Notes under the pieces: generated by a model
The model's input: the letters and a program-made list of their open reading frames with translations, nothing else
The model's database searches: none
What the model was told of the DNA's origin: nothing
Shown: piece by piece, positions 19,346 through 27,826 of the stretch
How the letters are laid out: the number at the start of each line of letters is the position of its first letter
How positions within the stretch are numbered: the first letter of the stretch is position 1
Program-made: the position numbers and the translations under genes
Assembly: GCF_900114255.1 (NCBI RefSeq)
Contig: NZ_FOSL01000003.1
Coordinates: 131,501 to 195,500, forward strand
Reading direction: 5' to 3'
Length of the DNA stretch: 64,000 bases
DNA from: Neomesorhizobium albiziae
GTDB lineage: Bacteria > Pseudomonadota > Alphaproteobacteria > Rhizobiales > Rhizobiaceae

Positions 19346-20992
19346 TTATCCTTCATTGTGTCCCACGAATGGCAGGCCGGGCAGAGCTTCGCAACAGAGC
19401 AATTCGGCCAATGCGCGCGCCGCCGCGAGGTCGAACGACGGCAGGAACTGCGCCCAGGGTGCGACAAGGGGGATTGCGGTGATCTCGGGCGATTGCCCCT
19501 CACCCCGGCCCTCTTCCCGTGACCCTTCGACAAGCTCAAGACGGGGAGAGGGAGGCGTCAGCGTCGCGAATAGCCTCCAGCCAACCGCTGGTTCACAAGC
19601 CAGCGCCGCCCGGACCAGGCTTTCGGGAGCGTCAATGCCGGCAAGCTTCGCCTGCCGGGCGTTCTCGCCTCCGAAGGGCGCGATCGCGATCTGCCCGGCG
19701 TCCGTGAGGGTTTCGATGCGGTAGCGGCCGTCCCAGATCATCCCGTCATACGGCTTCGTCGGCTCGGGCAGCCCTCGCCGCTCGCGGTGCAGAAAGATGC
19801 CGGTGCGCCGTGTATCCACGACGGCCCGCGACAATGTAGCGCGCCACCCTGCGTCGCCGAGACGGCCGAAAAGCGTGGCGCTGCGTGCAAGATCGGGAAG
19901 CTGCTCCCTACCGCCGGCTGAAGCGAGGAGGATGCGCAGCGCATAGATCGCCGCGTCCTTGTTGTCGGCAGCGGCAAAGGCACGGTCGAGCGCGATGAGG
20001 CCGGGTGCTGCAAGCCGCGCGTGAGCGCGGATGAGTGCGGCCGCCGCCTTGCCAAGCGCGACCCTTACGGCCGCGGCGTGTACTTGCCCCTCACGCTTAT
20101 CACCCCCTCCTCGCAGCGGGGTAATCGCATATGGGTCCTGTCTTCCCCCACTCCGGCCCTTCAGGCCACCTCTCCCCCCTCCGGAGGGAGAGGAAGGGAG
20201 CCCCTCCGTAGCGGCCGGCGCTTCCTCTCCCCCGTCGAGCGGGGGAGAGGTGGTTTGCAAAGCAAACCGGAGTGGGGGTCGACCATCCATATGCGATTGC
20301 TCCTCTCCCCGTAGGGACGGGGAGAGGGAGGACTGAGACGTCGCGGCCATCTGTTCACGCGCCGAACGCACCCGCGCGCGCTCGTATTTCCGATCGACAT
20401 TGCTGGGGTCTTCGGCCCAGCCGATGCCGTTTTGCCGGAGGAAATTCCGCAGCGCCTCGCGCCGCGCGGCAATCAGCGGCCGCACGATCCAGGTCCGGCC
20501 TTCGAAGAGCGTCGCCGGGGCCATGCCGGCGAGCCCACGGCCCTCGCCGCGCGCGCCTCGCATCGCCACGGTCTCGGCCTGGTCGTCGACCGTGTGGCCG
20601 GCAAGCACGATGTCCGTGCCGGCGGCTGCCGCCGCCTCGGCCAGCAGCCGGTAGCGCGCGACGCGCGCCGAAGCCTGGATGGCGCTCGCCGGCTTGGCGC
20701 CCTGCCAGCGCATGGTGCGGTGCGCGATGCCGTGTCGCGCGCAGAGTGCGGCCACATCCCGCGCCTCGGCAGCGGATTCGGGCCGCAGCCCATGGTCGAC
20801 GGTGACCGCGACGAGCCGCACGCCGGGTGCGGCGGCTTCGAGCCAGGTCTTCGTCAGGAAAAGCAAAGCGAGCGAGTCGCTGCCGCCGGAGACCGCCGCG
20901 ACGAGCGCATGACGTCCGGAGAGCTCGATGGCCGGGAAAAGCTGGAGAAGTTCGGGTTCGGGCCGGAAGGTCGTGTCGGTTCCGGCGATCAT
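19346..20992 (-). CDS. tilS: tRNA(Ile)-lysidine synthase with two in-frame repeat insertions
   Basis: TilS converts C34 of tRNA-Ile(CAU) to lysidine so that it reads AUA. The PP-loop S-G-G-S-D-S near the N-terminus marks the ATP-pyrophosphatase domain, followed by T-V-D-H-G-L-R. The protein is about 548 residues, well over the usual 430-450. The excess sits in two low-complexity stretches that coincide with GC-rich palindromic repeats: roughly 85-90 residues encoded by 20080-20345 and about 20 residues encoded by 19496-19552. Both keep the frame, and the C-terminal substrate-binding part continues after each. ATG 20992 is preferred over a TTG at 21022 that would overlap cpoB. Confidence 0.9.
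   Translation of the reverse strand: MIAGTDTTFRPEPELLQLFPAIELSGRHALVAAVSGGSDSLALLFLTKTWLEAAAPGVRLVAVTVDHGLRPESAAEARDVAALCARHGIAHRTMRWQGAKPASAIQASARVARYRLLAEAAAAAGTDIVLAGHTVDDQAETVAMRGARGEGRGLAGMAPATLFEGRTWIVRPLIAARREALRNFLRQNGIGWAEDPSNVDRKYERARVRSAREQMAATSQSSLSPSLRGEEQSHMDGRPPLRFALQTTSPPLDGGEEAPAATEGLPSSPSGGGRGGLKGRSGGRQDPYAITPLRGGGDKREGQVHAAAVRVALGKAAAALIRAHARLAAPGLIALDRAFAAADNKDAAIYALRILLASAGGREQLPDLARSATLFGRLGDAGWRATLSRAVVDTRRTGIFLHRERRGLPEPTKPYDGMIWDGRYRIETLTDAGQIAIAPFGGENARQAKLAGIDAPESLVRAALACEPAVGWRLFATLTPPSPRLELVEGSREEGRGEGQSPEITAIPLVAPWAQFLPSFDLAAARALAELLCCEALPGLPFVGHNEG
19496..19552. repeat. GC-rich repeat within tilS (second insertion)
   Basis: Runs from CCCCTCACCCCGGCCCTCTTC to GACGGGGAGAGGGAGG and contains ACCCTTCGACAAGCTCA, a 17-mer that recurs at 54183-54199 between genes. 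Within TilS it encodes a Ser/Pro/Gly/Glu-rich loop. Confidence 0.75.
20137..20286. repeat. Family C palindromic repeat within tilS (first insertion)
   Basis: Nested CTCTCCCC/GGGGAGAG hairpins bounded by CCCCCACTCCGG on the left and CCGGAGTGGGGGTCGACCA on the right, which are complementary ends. Bases 20209-20284 are identical over 76 bp to 62873-62948, and a diverged copy is at 61675-61811. Satellite GC-rich segments extend to about 20085 and 20336. Confidence 0.88.
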
Positions 20993-21008
20993 GGCAGCCT
21001 GGCTGGCG

Positions 21009-22064
21009 TCAGCACGCCGCAAGCGCCTGCTCCTGCTTGATGCGCTCCTTGAGCGCGGCGGACGAGTCGGGATAACGCTTGCCCACTTCGCTGAAGGTCG
21101 CGCAGGCGACGTCGCGCTGGTTGAGGCCGACCAGCGACACGCCGAGCTTCAAGAGCATGTCCGGCGCCTTCTTGGATTTCGGGTAGCTCTTGTTGGCGGC
21201 GAGGAAGACTTCCGCCGCGTCGCGGTATTTCTTCTGCCCGAGCAGCGCCTCGCCGAGCCAGAAATGCGCGTCGGGCGTCTTGGCGTCTTTGGGGAAGCGC
21301 GCGATGTGGTCGCGGAAGCCGGCTTCGGCGGTGCCGTAGTCACCCGAGAGGATGAACTGGTAGGAATTGCGGTAGAGTTCTTCCGGATCGCTGGTCGAGG
21401 GAAGTGCTGCCACCACGGTGCCGTCTGCCACCGCACCGGCCGACGGGTCGGCCGGGTCGGCTGCCGGCTGGCCGCCCGAGGGAAGGCTGCCGCCGACCAT
21501 CGCGCTGTCGCCGACGCTGCCGCCGGTGACATTGCCGTCGCGGTCGAAGGTGATGGTGCCGAACGTCTTTTCACCGCCAGGGGCGGGCGCGGCGGCTGTG
21601 CCGCCCGCCAGCGGCGTGTCCGTCTGCGTCGAGGCGACGGCGCCGGCCCCCGCCGCGGGCGGGGCGGTGTTTTCGGTGCGCGGCGCCTGGGTCGTGGCGC
21701 GGGGCTTGGCGCCCCCACCGGCGTCGGAGCGCTTGCCTTCAAGCTCCTGGAAACGGAACTCGTTGTCTTCCTGCATCTTGCGCATCTGCTCCTGCATCTG
21801 CAGGATCTGGAAGTTGAGCTCCTCGATGGTGCCGGAAAGCTGGCGGATCTGCTCTTCGAGCTGCGTCACCCGCGGATCGCCCGCCTGGGCCATCCGCATC
21901 GGCTGGTTTTCGGGAGCGCTGTCGCGCTGGAAGACTTTAGGTAGCGGCACGAAGACGCCCGGCAACTGGATGCCCGGCCTCGGCGGCGCGGCATCGTTCG
22001 CGGACGCCGCCGCCACAAGAAGCGGCAAAGCGACGATGCCCCCCAATAATGTTCGAAATTTCAT
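21009..22064 (-). CDS. cpoB: Tol-Pal system coordinator CpoB (YbgF)
   Basis: CpoB is a periplasmic partner of TolA that links outer-membrane constriction with peptidoglycan synthesis. The 351-residue protein has a signal peptide (M-K-F-R-T-L-L-G-G-I-V-A-L-P, cleaved near A-S-A-N-D), a coiled-coil trimerisation segment rich in Q/E/M around 60-110, a low-complexity linker, and C-terminal tetratricopeptide repeats (Y-P-K-S-K-K-A-P-D). The ATG at 22064 begins the signal peptide; the open frame to 22094 starts with TTG. It ends 16 bases before the tilS start. Confidence 0.92.
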   Translation of the reverse strand: MKFRTLLGGIVALPLLVAAASANDAAPPRPGIQLPGVFVPLPKVFQRDSAPENQPMRMAQAGDPRVTQLEEQIRQLSGTIEELNFQILQMQEQMRKMQEDNEFRFQELEGKRSDAGGGAKPRATTQAPRTENTAPPAAGAGAVASTQTDTPLAGGTAAAPAPGGEKTFGTITFDRDGNVTGGSVGDSAMVGGSLPSGGQPAADPADPSAGAVADGTVVAALPSTSDPEELYRNSYQFILSGDYGTAEAGFRDHIARFPKDAKTPDAHFWLGEALLGQKKYRDAAEVFLAANKSYPKSKKAPDMLLKLGVSLVGLNQRDVACATFSEVGKRYPDSSAALKERIKQEQALAAC

Positions 22065-22214
22065 CAGATTTTGTGTCCTGGAAAAAATTGCCAAACGGCC
22101 GCGCCGAACGCGGCTTCCCGGCTTTTATCAGGACTGGAGACTTCGGCCAAATTTTGTTTACTGGGGCGGAATGCATTCAGGCTGAACGTGCATTCCGCTC
22201 CACTGTGCTGTTTT

Positions 22215-22264
22215 AGCCGCATTTGTGCGACGCCGGGCTGTTCCAGCCGGCTGCAAAATGCTCT
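22215..22264. repeat. Dispersed repeat, family B copy
   Basis: GCCGCATTTGTGCGACGCC...CCAGCCGGCTGCAAAATGCT. Related copies are at 36118-36186 and 46561-46633. It lies between pal and cpoB. Confidence 0.65.
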
Positions 22265-22270
22265 GACGAA

Positions 22271-22295
22271 AAAGGCGGCCGAAACGGCCGCCTTT
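22271..22295 (-). terminator. Terminator after pal
   Basis: AAAGGCGGCC-gaaa-GGCCGCCTTT hairpin with a CTTTTTCG tail on the minus strand, 25 bases past the pal stop. It probably makes cpoB partly independent of pal. Confidence 0.75.
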
Positions 22296-22319
22296 GATCG
22301 TTACCGTGGCCGAAAAGCC

Positions 22320-22826
22320 TCAGCTGCCGGCAGCACCGTTGAGCACCGTGACGGCGCGGCGGTTCTGGCTCCAGCAGGAGATGTCGTCGCACACCGCGAC
22401 CGGGCGTTCCTTGCCGTAGGAGATGGTCTTCAGCCGCTGGCCGGCGACGCCCCGAGAGATCAGGTAGTCGCGGGCGGCGGCGGCACGGCGGGCGCCGAGC
22501 GCCAGGTTGTATTCGCGGGTGCCGCGTTCGTCGGCATGGCCTTCGACGGTGATGCGGTAGTTGCCGTACTGGTTCAGCCACTGCGCCTGCTTGGAAAGCG
22601 TCGCCTGGGCGTCGGCGCGGATCGACGAGGAGTCGGTGTCGAAGAAGATGCGGTCGCCGACATTGACGGTGAAGTCCTGGGCCGAGCCCGGCGTCGCGGC
22701 TCCGGCGCCGAGGCCGAGATCGGCGGCGCTGTTCGGCGTCTTCTTGGAAGCGCAGCCGGCGATCGCCAGGGTGGCGACAACAGCGATGACGAGCGGATTT
22801 GTTGTGAGTTTAGCAATGCGGCGCAT
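22320..22826 (-). CDS. pal: Peptidoglycan-associated lipoprotein Pal
   Basis: Pal is the outer-membrane lipoprotein that ties the envelope layers together and is moved by TolB during division. The 168 residues start with a lipoprotein signal whose lipobox ends at Cys25 (A-I-A-G-C). An OmpA-like peptidoglycan-binding domain follows, with F-D-T-D-S-S and the G-H-A-D-E-R-G-T-R-E-Y-N motif. The ATG at 22826 has GAGAGGG upstream. Confidence 0.96.
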   Translation of the reverse strand: MRRIAKLTTNPLVIAVVATLAIAGCASKKTPNSAADLGLGAGAATPGSAQDFTVNVGDRIFFDTDSSSIRADAQATLSKQAQWLNQYGNYRITVEGHADERGTREYNLALGARRAAAARDYLISRGVAGQRLKTISYGKERPVAVCDDISCWSQNRRAVTVLNGAAGS

Positions 22827-23212
22827 ACCCGCCCTCTCCTTCGTATTCTAACGATTTCGTTGATCAACCAGTAACCACGTTGCGGTTAACCGGCGCTCAA
22901 CAAACACGGTTAATTTTCCGTTTGCCGCTACCCCTGTCGGGCATGACAAGTCCCCGGCTCTATTGCATCGGCCCGAAAATCGGACCCGATTTTCGGAAAG
23001 CACGATGCATAGATTCAAAACCTCAGAGCGTCCTTTGCGCGTCCAGAAAGGACGCGCGGCGCTCTGGTTGGCGCGCACCGTAGGCTGAAATGAGGCGTAA
23101 ACGCGGCGCGGATGTGAAAAGGGGCCTTTGCGGCCCCTTTTTTGCACTGTTTATGGTTGTACCGGGCCGGTTCCACACGCGGGCTGGCCGGTTCCACTTT
23201 TCGGGATCATGC
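22827..23212. other. pal-tolB spacer with repeats and a bidirectional terminator
   Basis: This 386-base gap holds a diverged family A palindrome (22965-23008, GCATCG...CGATGC around GAAAATCGGACCCGATTTTC), a GGGGCC/GGCCCC hairpin followed by six T residues on the plus strand (23120-23143), and a partial family A end at 23187-23216. No gene was seen. TTAAC-type half sites occur at 22887 and 22910 but without CtrA spacing. Confidence 0.65.
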
Positions 23213-24529
23213 TCATTCAAGCAGTGGCGACCACGCGGGGTCGGACGCGAAATTCGCCGTCGGGATCGCCTGTTCGTTGCGGCCGGTCAGGTCGATGGAA
23301 TAGAGCCGCGGTCCGCCGCCGCCGGCGGGTTCGCGGAAGAACATCAGGACACGGCCGTTCGGCGCCCAGGTCGGGCCCTCCTGCGCGAAGCCGGTCGACA
23401 GGATGCGTTCGCCCGAGCCGTCGGTCTTCATGACGCCGATCTGGAACTCGCCGCCCGACTGCTTGGTGAAGGCGATGAGGTCGCCGCGCGGCGACCACAC
23501 CGGCGTCGAATAGGTGCCGTCGCCGAACGAGATGCGGGTCTGGCCCGAGCCGTCGGCGCCCATCGCGTAGATCTGCGCGCGGCCGCCACGGTCGGAGGTG
23601 AACACCACCCGGCTGCCGTCCGGCGAATAGGAGGGCGAGGTGTCGATGGAGTTGGAATTGGTCAACCGCGTGGTGTTGCGGCTGCGCAGGTCCATCGCGA
23701 AGATGTTGGAGTTGCCGTCGTCGCGCAGCAGGCTCATGATCACCCGCTGGCCATCCGGCGAGAAGCGCGGCGCGAAGGTCATGCCGGGGAAATTGCCGAC
23801 GAGCTCGCGCTGGCCGGTCTCGATCTGCAGCAGATAGACCTGCGGCTGGCCGCTCTCGTAGGACATGTAGGTGATTTCCTGGCGGCTCGGCGAAAAGCGC
23901 GGCGTCAAAACGATCGAGGAACCGTCGGAAAGATAGCGCTGGCCGGCGCCGTCCTGGTCCATGATCGCCAGACGCTTCTTGCGCTTGGCCTTGCTGCCGG
24001 ACTCGTCGACAAAGACGACGCGGGTGTCGAAGTAGCCCTTCTCGCCGGTCAGGCGCTCGTAGATCGCATCCGCGATGATGTGCGCGACGCGCCGCCAGTT
24101 CTGCTTGTTGGCGAAGAACTGCTCGCCGGAAAGCTGCTGGCCGGCAAAGGTGTCCCACAGGCGGAACTCGGCGCGCAGCCTGCCGTCGGCTTCCTGGGTG
24201 ACGCGGCCGGTGACCAGCGCCTGTGCGTTGATGACCTTCCAGTCCTCGAAGCGCGGCGCGACATCGGGATTGGAAATCTTCTCGATGAAGGCGGCCTTGT
24301 CGATCGGCGCGAACAGGCCGGAGCGCTTGAGGTCGGCGGCGACGACGCCGGCGATGTCGGCGCCCATCGAATCGCCCGACAGGAAGTCGGTGATGGCGAT
24401 CGGCAACGGCTCGATGTTGCCCTTGTTGACGTCGATCTCGACCAGCGCGCGCGCCGGCAGCGTGACCGCGGCACTCATGCCGGCAGCCATGGCGCCGATC
24501 AAAAGCATCGTCTTCAGGAATTTCATCAT
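23213..24529 (-). CDS. tolB: Tol-Pal system beta-propeller protein TolB
   Basis: TolB is the periplasmic link between TolA and Pal. The 438-residue protein has a signal peptide ([12 protein letters not shown]), an N-terminal alpha/beta domain to about 170, and then a six-bladed propeller seen as repeated F-S-P-D-G-x-R / Y-S-P-D-G-S-R motifs. The length is standard. The stop lies 386 bases before pal, longer than in many relatives because of repeats in the gap. Confidence 0.96.
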   Translation of the reverse strand: MMKFLKTMLLIGAMAAGMSAAVTLPARALVEIDVNKGNIEPLPIAITDFLSGDSMGADIAGVVAADLKRSGLFAPIDKAAFIEKISNPDVAPRFEDWKVINAQALVTGRVTQEADGRLRAEFRLWDTFAGQQLSGEQFFANKQNWRRVAHIIADAIYERLTGEKGYFDTRVVFVDESGSKAKRKKRLAIMDQDGAGQRYLSDGSSIVLTPRFSPSRQEITYMSYESGQPQVYLLQIETGQRELVGNFPGMTFAPRFSPDGQRVIMSLLRDDGNSNIFAMDLRSRNTTRLTNSNSIDTSPSYSPDGSRVVFTSDRGGRAQIYAMGADGSGQTRISFGDGTYSTPVWSPRGDLIAFTKQSGGEFQIGVMKTDGSGERILSTGFAQEGPTWAPNGRVLMFFREPAGGGGPRLYSIDLTGRNEQAIPTANFASDPAWSPLLE

Positions 24530-24567
24530 TCGGTTCAGCCTCTTCAGTACCTGTCTAGCGGTGCTCG

Positions 24568-25626
24568 TCAGAACATCTCGCTGGGATCGAAATTGACAAT
24601 CACGTCGGCCCAGGCGTCGTATTTGTCAGCGGGAAGATTGTAGGGGGCGCAGCGCGCCACGGCACGGCGGGCAGCTTCCGCCGCAGCGCGCTCGACACCG
24701 CTCGCTCCGCCACCCGAGATGATCTCAGGACTGCCTTCGAGTGCGCCGGCGCGATCCAGCCTGAATTGCACCGAGACCCGGAGGTTGCCGCCATCGGCAG
24801 CACCCGCCGGTATGTTCCAGCATTTCTGCACCTGGCCGCGCAGGGCGTCCATCTCGCTCTGCGACAGCGTCGAACCGCCGGTGGTCCTATCGCCGCCAAG
24901 AGCGGCCTGGTCGGTCGAGCGCTTGGCGCCGCCGCCCGAAGCCTTTTCCTTGTTCAGCAACGCGGCGACCTCGTCGGCGTTGAAATCCTTTTCCTCGGAT
25001 TTCGGCTTGGCCGCCTGTTTTTCCGCGGGCTTCTCGGTATCCTTGCGGTCGGGCGCCTTGGCGGTCTCGGCCTTGGGCGGCTGCGGGCGCGCGGCGGGCG
25101 ACGGCGCGTTTTCAGGCAGCTTGACGGCCTCGGCCTCGGCATTGTCGGCGACGATCGTTTCGGCGACCGGATCCGGCTTGACCTCCTGCTTGGGCTGCGG
25201 CTGCGGCGTAACCTCGGTGGCCGGAACCGGCGTCGGCTTCGGCTCGGCCTGCTTGACGGGCTCGGGCTCGGGCTTCGGCTGGTCGGCGGGCTGCGGCAGC
25301 GGCTCGGGCGCCGGCGGCGGGGCAGCGGCCGCCTTCACTTCCTTGGGCGTCGGCGTCGGTGTCGGTGGCGCCGACGTGTCGAGCTTGTTGTCGCCGAGCT
25401 TCTGGGCGTCGGGCACATCGGCCGGCTTGGTCGTCGGCTTCGGTGCCGGCCTCTCGGCCTTCGGCGCCTTCTTGTCGCCCTGCTGGATCTGGGTGATCGA
25501 GATGATCTCCACCGGCAGCGCCTCGACATCCGAAACCTCGAACGCCTTCGGCGCGGACAGCGAAAACAGTCCGAAGCCGAGCAGCGTGGCGTGCATGACG
25601 ACCGATGTGGTGAGGCCGGCCTTCAT
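24568..25626 (-). CDS. tolA: Tol-Pal system protein TolA
   Basis: TolA spans the periplasm and passes force from TolQR to Pal/TolB. The 352 residues show one N-terminal membrane helix ([13 protein letters not shown]), a long Pro/Lys/Glu/Ala-rich extended region (about 60-225), and a C-terminal globular domain with the conserved R-G-Q-V-Q-K-C-W-N and Y-x-x-W-A-D segments. It is three bases from tolR and so translationally linked. Confidence 0.93.
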   Translation of the reverse strand: MKAGLTTSVVMHATLLGFGLFSLSAPKAFEVSDVEALPVEIISITQIQQGDKKAPKAERPAPKPTTKPADVPDAQKLGDNKLDTSAPPTPTPTPKEVKAAAAPPPAPEPLPQPADQPKPEPEPVKQAEPKPTPVPATEVTPQPQPKQEVKPDPVAETIVADNAEAEAVKLPENAPSPAARPQPPKAETAKAPDRKDTEKPAEKQAAKPKSEEKDFNADEVAALLNKEKASGGGAKRSTDQAALGGDRTTGGSTLSQSEMDALRGQVQKCWNIPAGAADGGNLRVSVQFRLDRAGALEGSPEIISGGGASGVERAAAEAARRAVARCAPYNLPADKYDAWADVIVNFDPSEMF

Positions 25627-25629
25627 TTC

Positions 25630-26088
25630 CTACTGGGTTTCCTGTTCCTGCAGCGTGACCAGGCCGATCTTGTTGTAGCCGGCGGCCTGGATGCGGGCCA
25701 TGACGCGCATCACGGTGCCGTAGTCGGCGGTCTTGTCGCCGCGCACATAGATGCGCTCCTCATAGCCGGCCTTGGCGATGGCGCCGAGCTTGGCCACGAC
25801 TTCCTCGAGCGGTATCTCGGTTTCCTGGATATGGATCTGGCCCGCCTCATTGATGGAGATGGTGATCGGCTGCGTTTCGGAGTTGAGCGCCTTGGCCTGC
25901 GTTTCGGGCAGGTCGATCGGCACGCCGACCGTCATCAGGGGTGCGGCCACCATGAAGATGATCAGAAGCACCAGCATGACGTCGACGAACGGCGTCACGT
26001 TGATTTCCGACATCAGGCGGTGATGGCGGCCACGGCGCCTGTGGCCGCGGGTTCCGCGTCCGCCCGTCTGTCCGGCTGACATTCCCAT
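25630..26088 (-). CDS. tolR: Tol-Pal system protein TolR
   Basis: TolR is the ExbD-like stator subunit that works with TolQ to use the proton gradient. The 152-residue protein has the N-terminal S-E-I-N-V-T-P-F-V-D-V-M-L-V-L-L motif with the proton-carrying aspartate in its single membrane helix, then a periplasmic ExbD/TolR domain. An extra Gly/Arg-rich N-terminal tail precedes the helix. It starts 11 bases after tolQ. Confidence 0.95.
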   Translation of the reverse strand: MGMSAGQTGGRGTRGHRRRGRHHRLMSEINVTPFVDVMLVLLIIFMVAAPLMTVGVPIDLPETQAKALNSETQPITISINEAGQIHIQETEIPLEEVVAKLGAIAKAGYEERIYVRGDKTADYGTVMRVMARIQAAGYNKIGLVTLQEQETQ

Positions 26089-26099
26089 CCGTGCCTACC

Positions 26100-26816
26100 T
26101 CACGCCGCCTTCTGGGCGACGACTTTTTCATCGATTTGGCGCGAGAGTATGGCGGAGAACTCATCCGAGAACCCTTCCATGCGCACCGCGAGCTTGCCCG
26201 CGTCTGATGACAGCTTGTTGTAGGCGATGACCGCCGGAATGGCCGCGAGCAGGCCGATCGCCGTGGCCAGCAGCGCCTCGGCGATGCCGGGAGCGACGAC
26301 GGCAAGGTTGGTCGACTTCGAGCCGGCGATGGCCTGGAACGAGGTCATGATGCCGACCACCGTGCCGAACAGGCCGATGAAGGGAGCGGCTGAGCCGATG
26401 GTGGCGAGGAAGCCGAGCTTGCCTTCCAGCCGCTCCATCTCGCGCGTCAGCGCCAGGTCCATCGCCTTGTCGATGCGCGTCTGCAGCGCCAGCGGCGACT
26501 TGGCGCCCTTCTCGAAGCTTTTCTTCCACTCGCGCATGGCGGCCACGAAGATGGCGCTCATGCCGGTGGTCTTGCGGTCGGCGAGCGTGCGGTAGAGCTC
26601 TTCCAGCGACTGCCCGGACCAGAACACCTGCTCGAAGCGGTTGAGGGCGCTGCGCATGCGGTTATAGGCGATCAGCTTGTCGACGATGATCGCCCACGTC
26701 CAGATCGACGCGGCGAGCAGGCCGAGCATCACCAGTTTCACCACCCAGCCGGCCTGCCAGAACAGGGCCCAGATCGACAATTGTGCGCCCGGCTCGGCGA
26801 GTGCGATGTTTTCCAT
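26100..26816 (-). CDS. tolQ: Tol-Pal system protein TolQ
   Basis: TolQ is the MotA/ExbB-like proton channel subunit of the Tol motor. The 238 residues contain three membrane helices, with the two C-terminal ones ([17 protein letters not shown] and [14 protein letters not shown]) carrying the family signature. The ATG at 26816 has AAGGA upstream; the open frame to 27056 is not part of the gene. Confidence 0.95.
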   Translation of the reverse strand: MENIALAEPGAQLSIWALFWQAGWVVKLVMLGLLAASIWTWAIIVDKLIAYNRMRSALNRFEQVFWSGQSLEELYRTLADRKTTGMSAIFVAAMREWKKSFEKGAKSPLALQTRIDKAMDLALTREMERLEGKLGFLATIGSAAPFIGLFGTVVGIMTSFQAIAGSKSTNLAVVAPGIAEALLATAIGLLAAIPAVIAYNKLSSDAGKLAVRMEGFSDEFSAILSRQIDEKVVAQKAA

Positions 26817-27306
26817 TTGAACCGTCCTTAAGATACCGGGTTTCGGCTTAGCCGCTGGCCCATGCGCATCACTCCGAAATGGCCCGTCCGCGCGAAGCTT
26901 CCGGAAAGTGCCCCAAAATGCGCCGTGGCGGGCCTTTTCGGGGCGAAATTTGGTGAAAGGAAGGCGCGCGGATTCCCGCCAACCTTCACCGATTTCTTCA
27001 TGGACCGTTAAGGTTAAGGATGAGTTAGGAAGAAGGGCGCTCATGAGCGGGGGCAAGTGCTGTCGCGTATGCCCCCTTCACCGCCTTCGGCGTCCCCCTC
27101 CCCCGCTGCGCAGGGGAGGAACCGCGGCGTTGCGGACGGCCTCCTCGCCCCCCTCGATGGGGGAGGTGCCGAGCGAAGCGAGGCGGAGGGGGTGGAAGCG
27201 GTAGCAAGGTCACCCCACCCGGCCCTTCGGGCCACCCTCCCCATCGAGGGGAGGGAGACAGGCGGAGCCGAAACTACCCCGATCCGCGCGCGGATCGACC
27301 CTGCCC
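26817..27306. repeat. tolQ-ybgC spacer with GC-rich palindromic repeats
   Basis: The 490-base gap holds three nested GC-rich modules between about 27059 and 27312, each with C-T-C-C-C-C / G-G-G-G-A-G stems (for example CCCCTCGATGGGGGAGG and CCCTCCCCATCGAGGGGAGGG). The repeat reaches the ybgC stop codon. The remaining part (26817-27058) would carry the tolQ promoter; TTAAGG at 27008 and 27014 is close to, but not, a CtrA site. Confidence 0.7.
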
Positions 27307-27786
27307 TCAAGCGGGAGGGAGTTCTGTCGGCATGAACGCCGCGACCCACTCCTTGGGGAAACGCCGCGGCCGGCCGTTTTCGCCGATGATGGCGGCTTCG
27401 ACCTTGGCCTCGACCAGCACTTCCTCGCCTCGCTTCAGTTGCTGCGCCATGAAGATGCGCGCGCCGGAAATCGCCTCGGTGCGGGTGTCGACGGTCAGGA
27501 TGTCGTCGATGCGCGCCGAGCCGCGGAAATCGATTTCCATGCGGCGCACCACCCAGACCAGTCTCTCGCCGTGCTTGCCCTCGGCGAGCTCGGTGTGATG
27601 AACGCCGGCAAGCCGCAGAAAATCCGAGCGGCCGCGCTCGAAGAATTCGAGATAGCGGGCGTGGTAGACGACGCCGGAAAAATCCGTGTCGGCGAAATAG
27701 ACCCGCGCCATGATGCGGTGGCCAAACGGCGTCAGCGCCCCGGAAAGGCCGGCCATCAGCAAGTCCCGTTCACCATGATCCGCCAT
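27307..27786 (-). CDS. ybgC: Tol-Pal-associated acyl-CoA thioesterase YbgC
   Basis: A 159-residue hotdog-fold thioesterase. The signature Y-F-A-D-T-D-F-S-G-V-V-Y-H-A-R-Y contains the catalytic Asp. YbgC hydrolyses short acyl-CoA thioesters and is the usual first gene of the tol-pal cluster. The ATG at 27786 has AAGGAAAG upstream. The last residues (E-L-P-P-A) and the stop are formed by the adjoining repeat, so the C-terminus may have been altered by its insertion. Confidence 0.93.
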   Translation of the reverse strand: MADHGERDLLMAGLSGALTPFGHRIMARVYFADTDFSGVVYHARYLEFFERGRSDFLRLAGVHHTELAEGKHGERLVWVVRRMEIDFRGSARIDDILTVDTRTEAISGARIFMAQQLKRGEEVLVEAKVEAAIIGENGRPRRFPKEWVAAFMPTELPPA

Positions 27787-27826
27787 CGCGCTTTCCTTTT
27801 TCCGGCTGACCTGACAGGGAGACCCG

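Noticed and set aside
20137-20286. tilS as a pseudogene broken by the repeat
   Set aside because: The frame is intact through both insertions, the PP-loop is present and the C-terminal part continues, so an active enzyme is more likely.
22887-22914. CtrA box upstream of pal
   Set aside because: The two TTAA half sites are separated by far more than seven bases.
27008-27024. CtrA box upstream of tolQ
   Set aside because: TTAAGGATGAGTTAG differs from TTAA-N7-TTAAC in the second half site.
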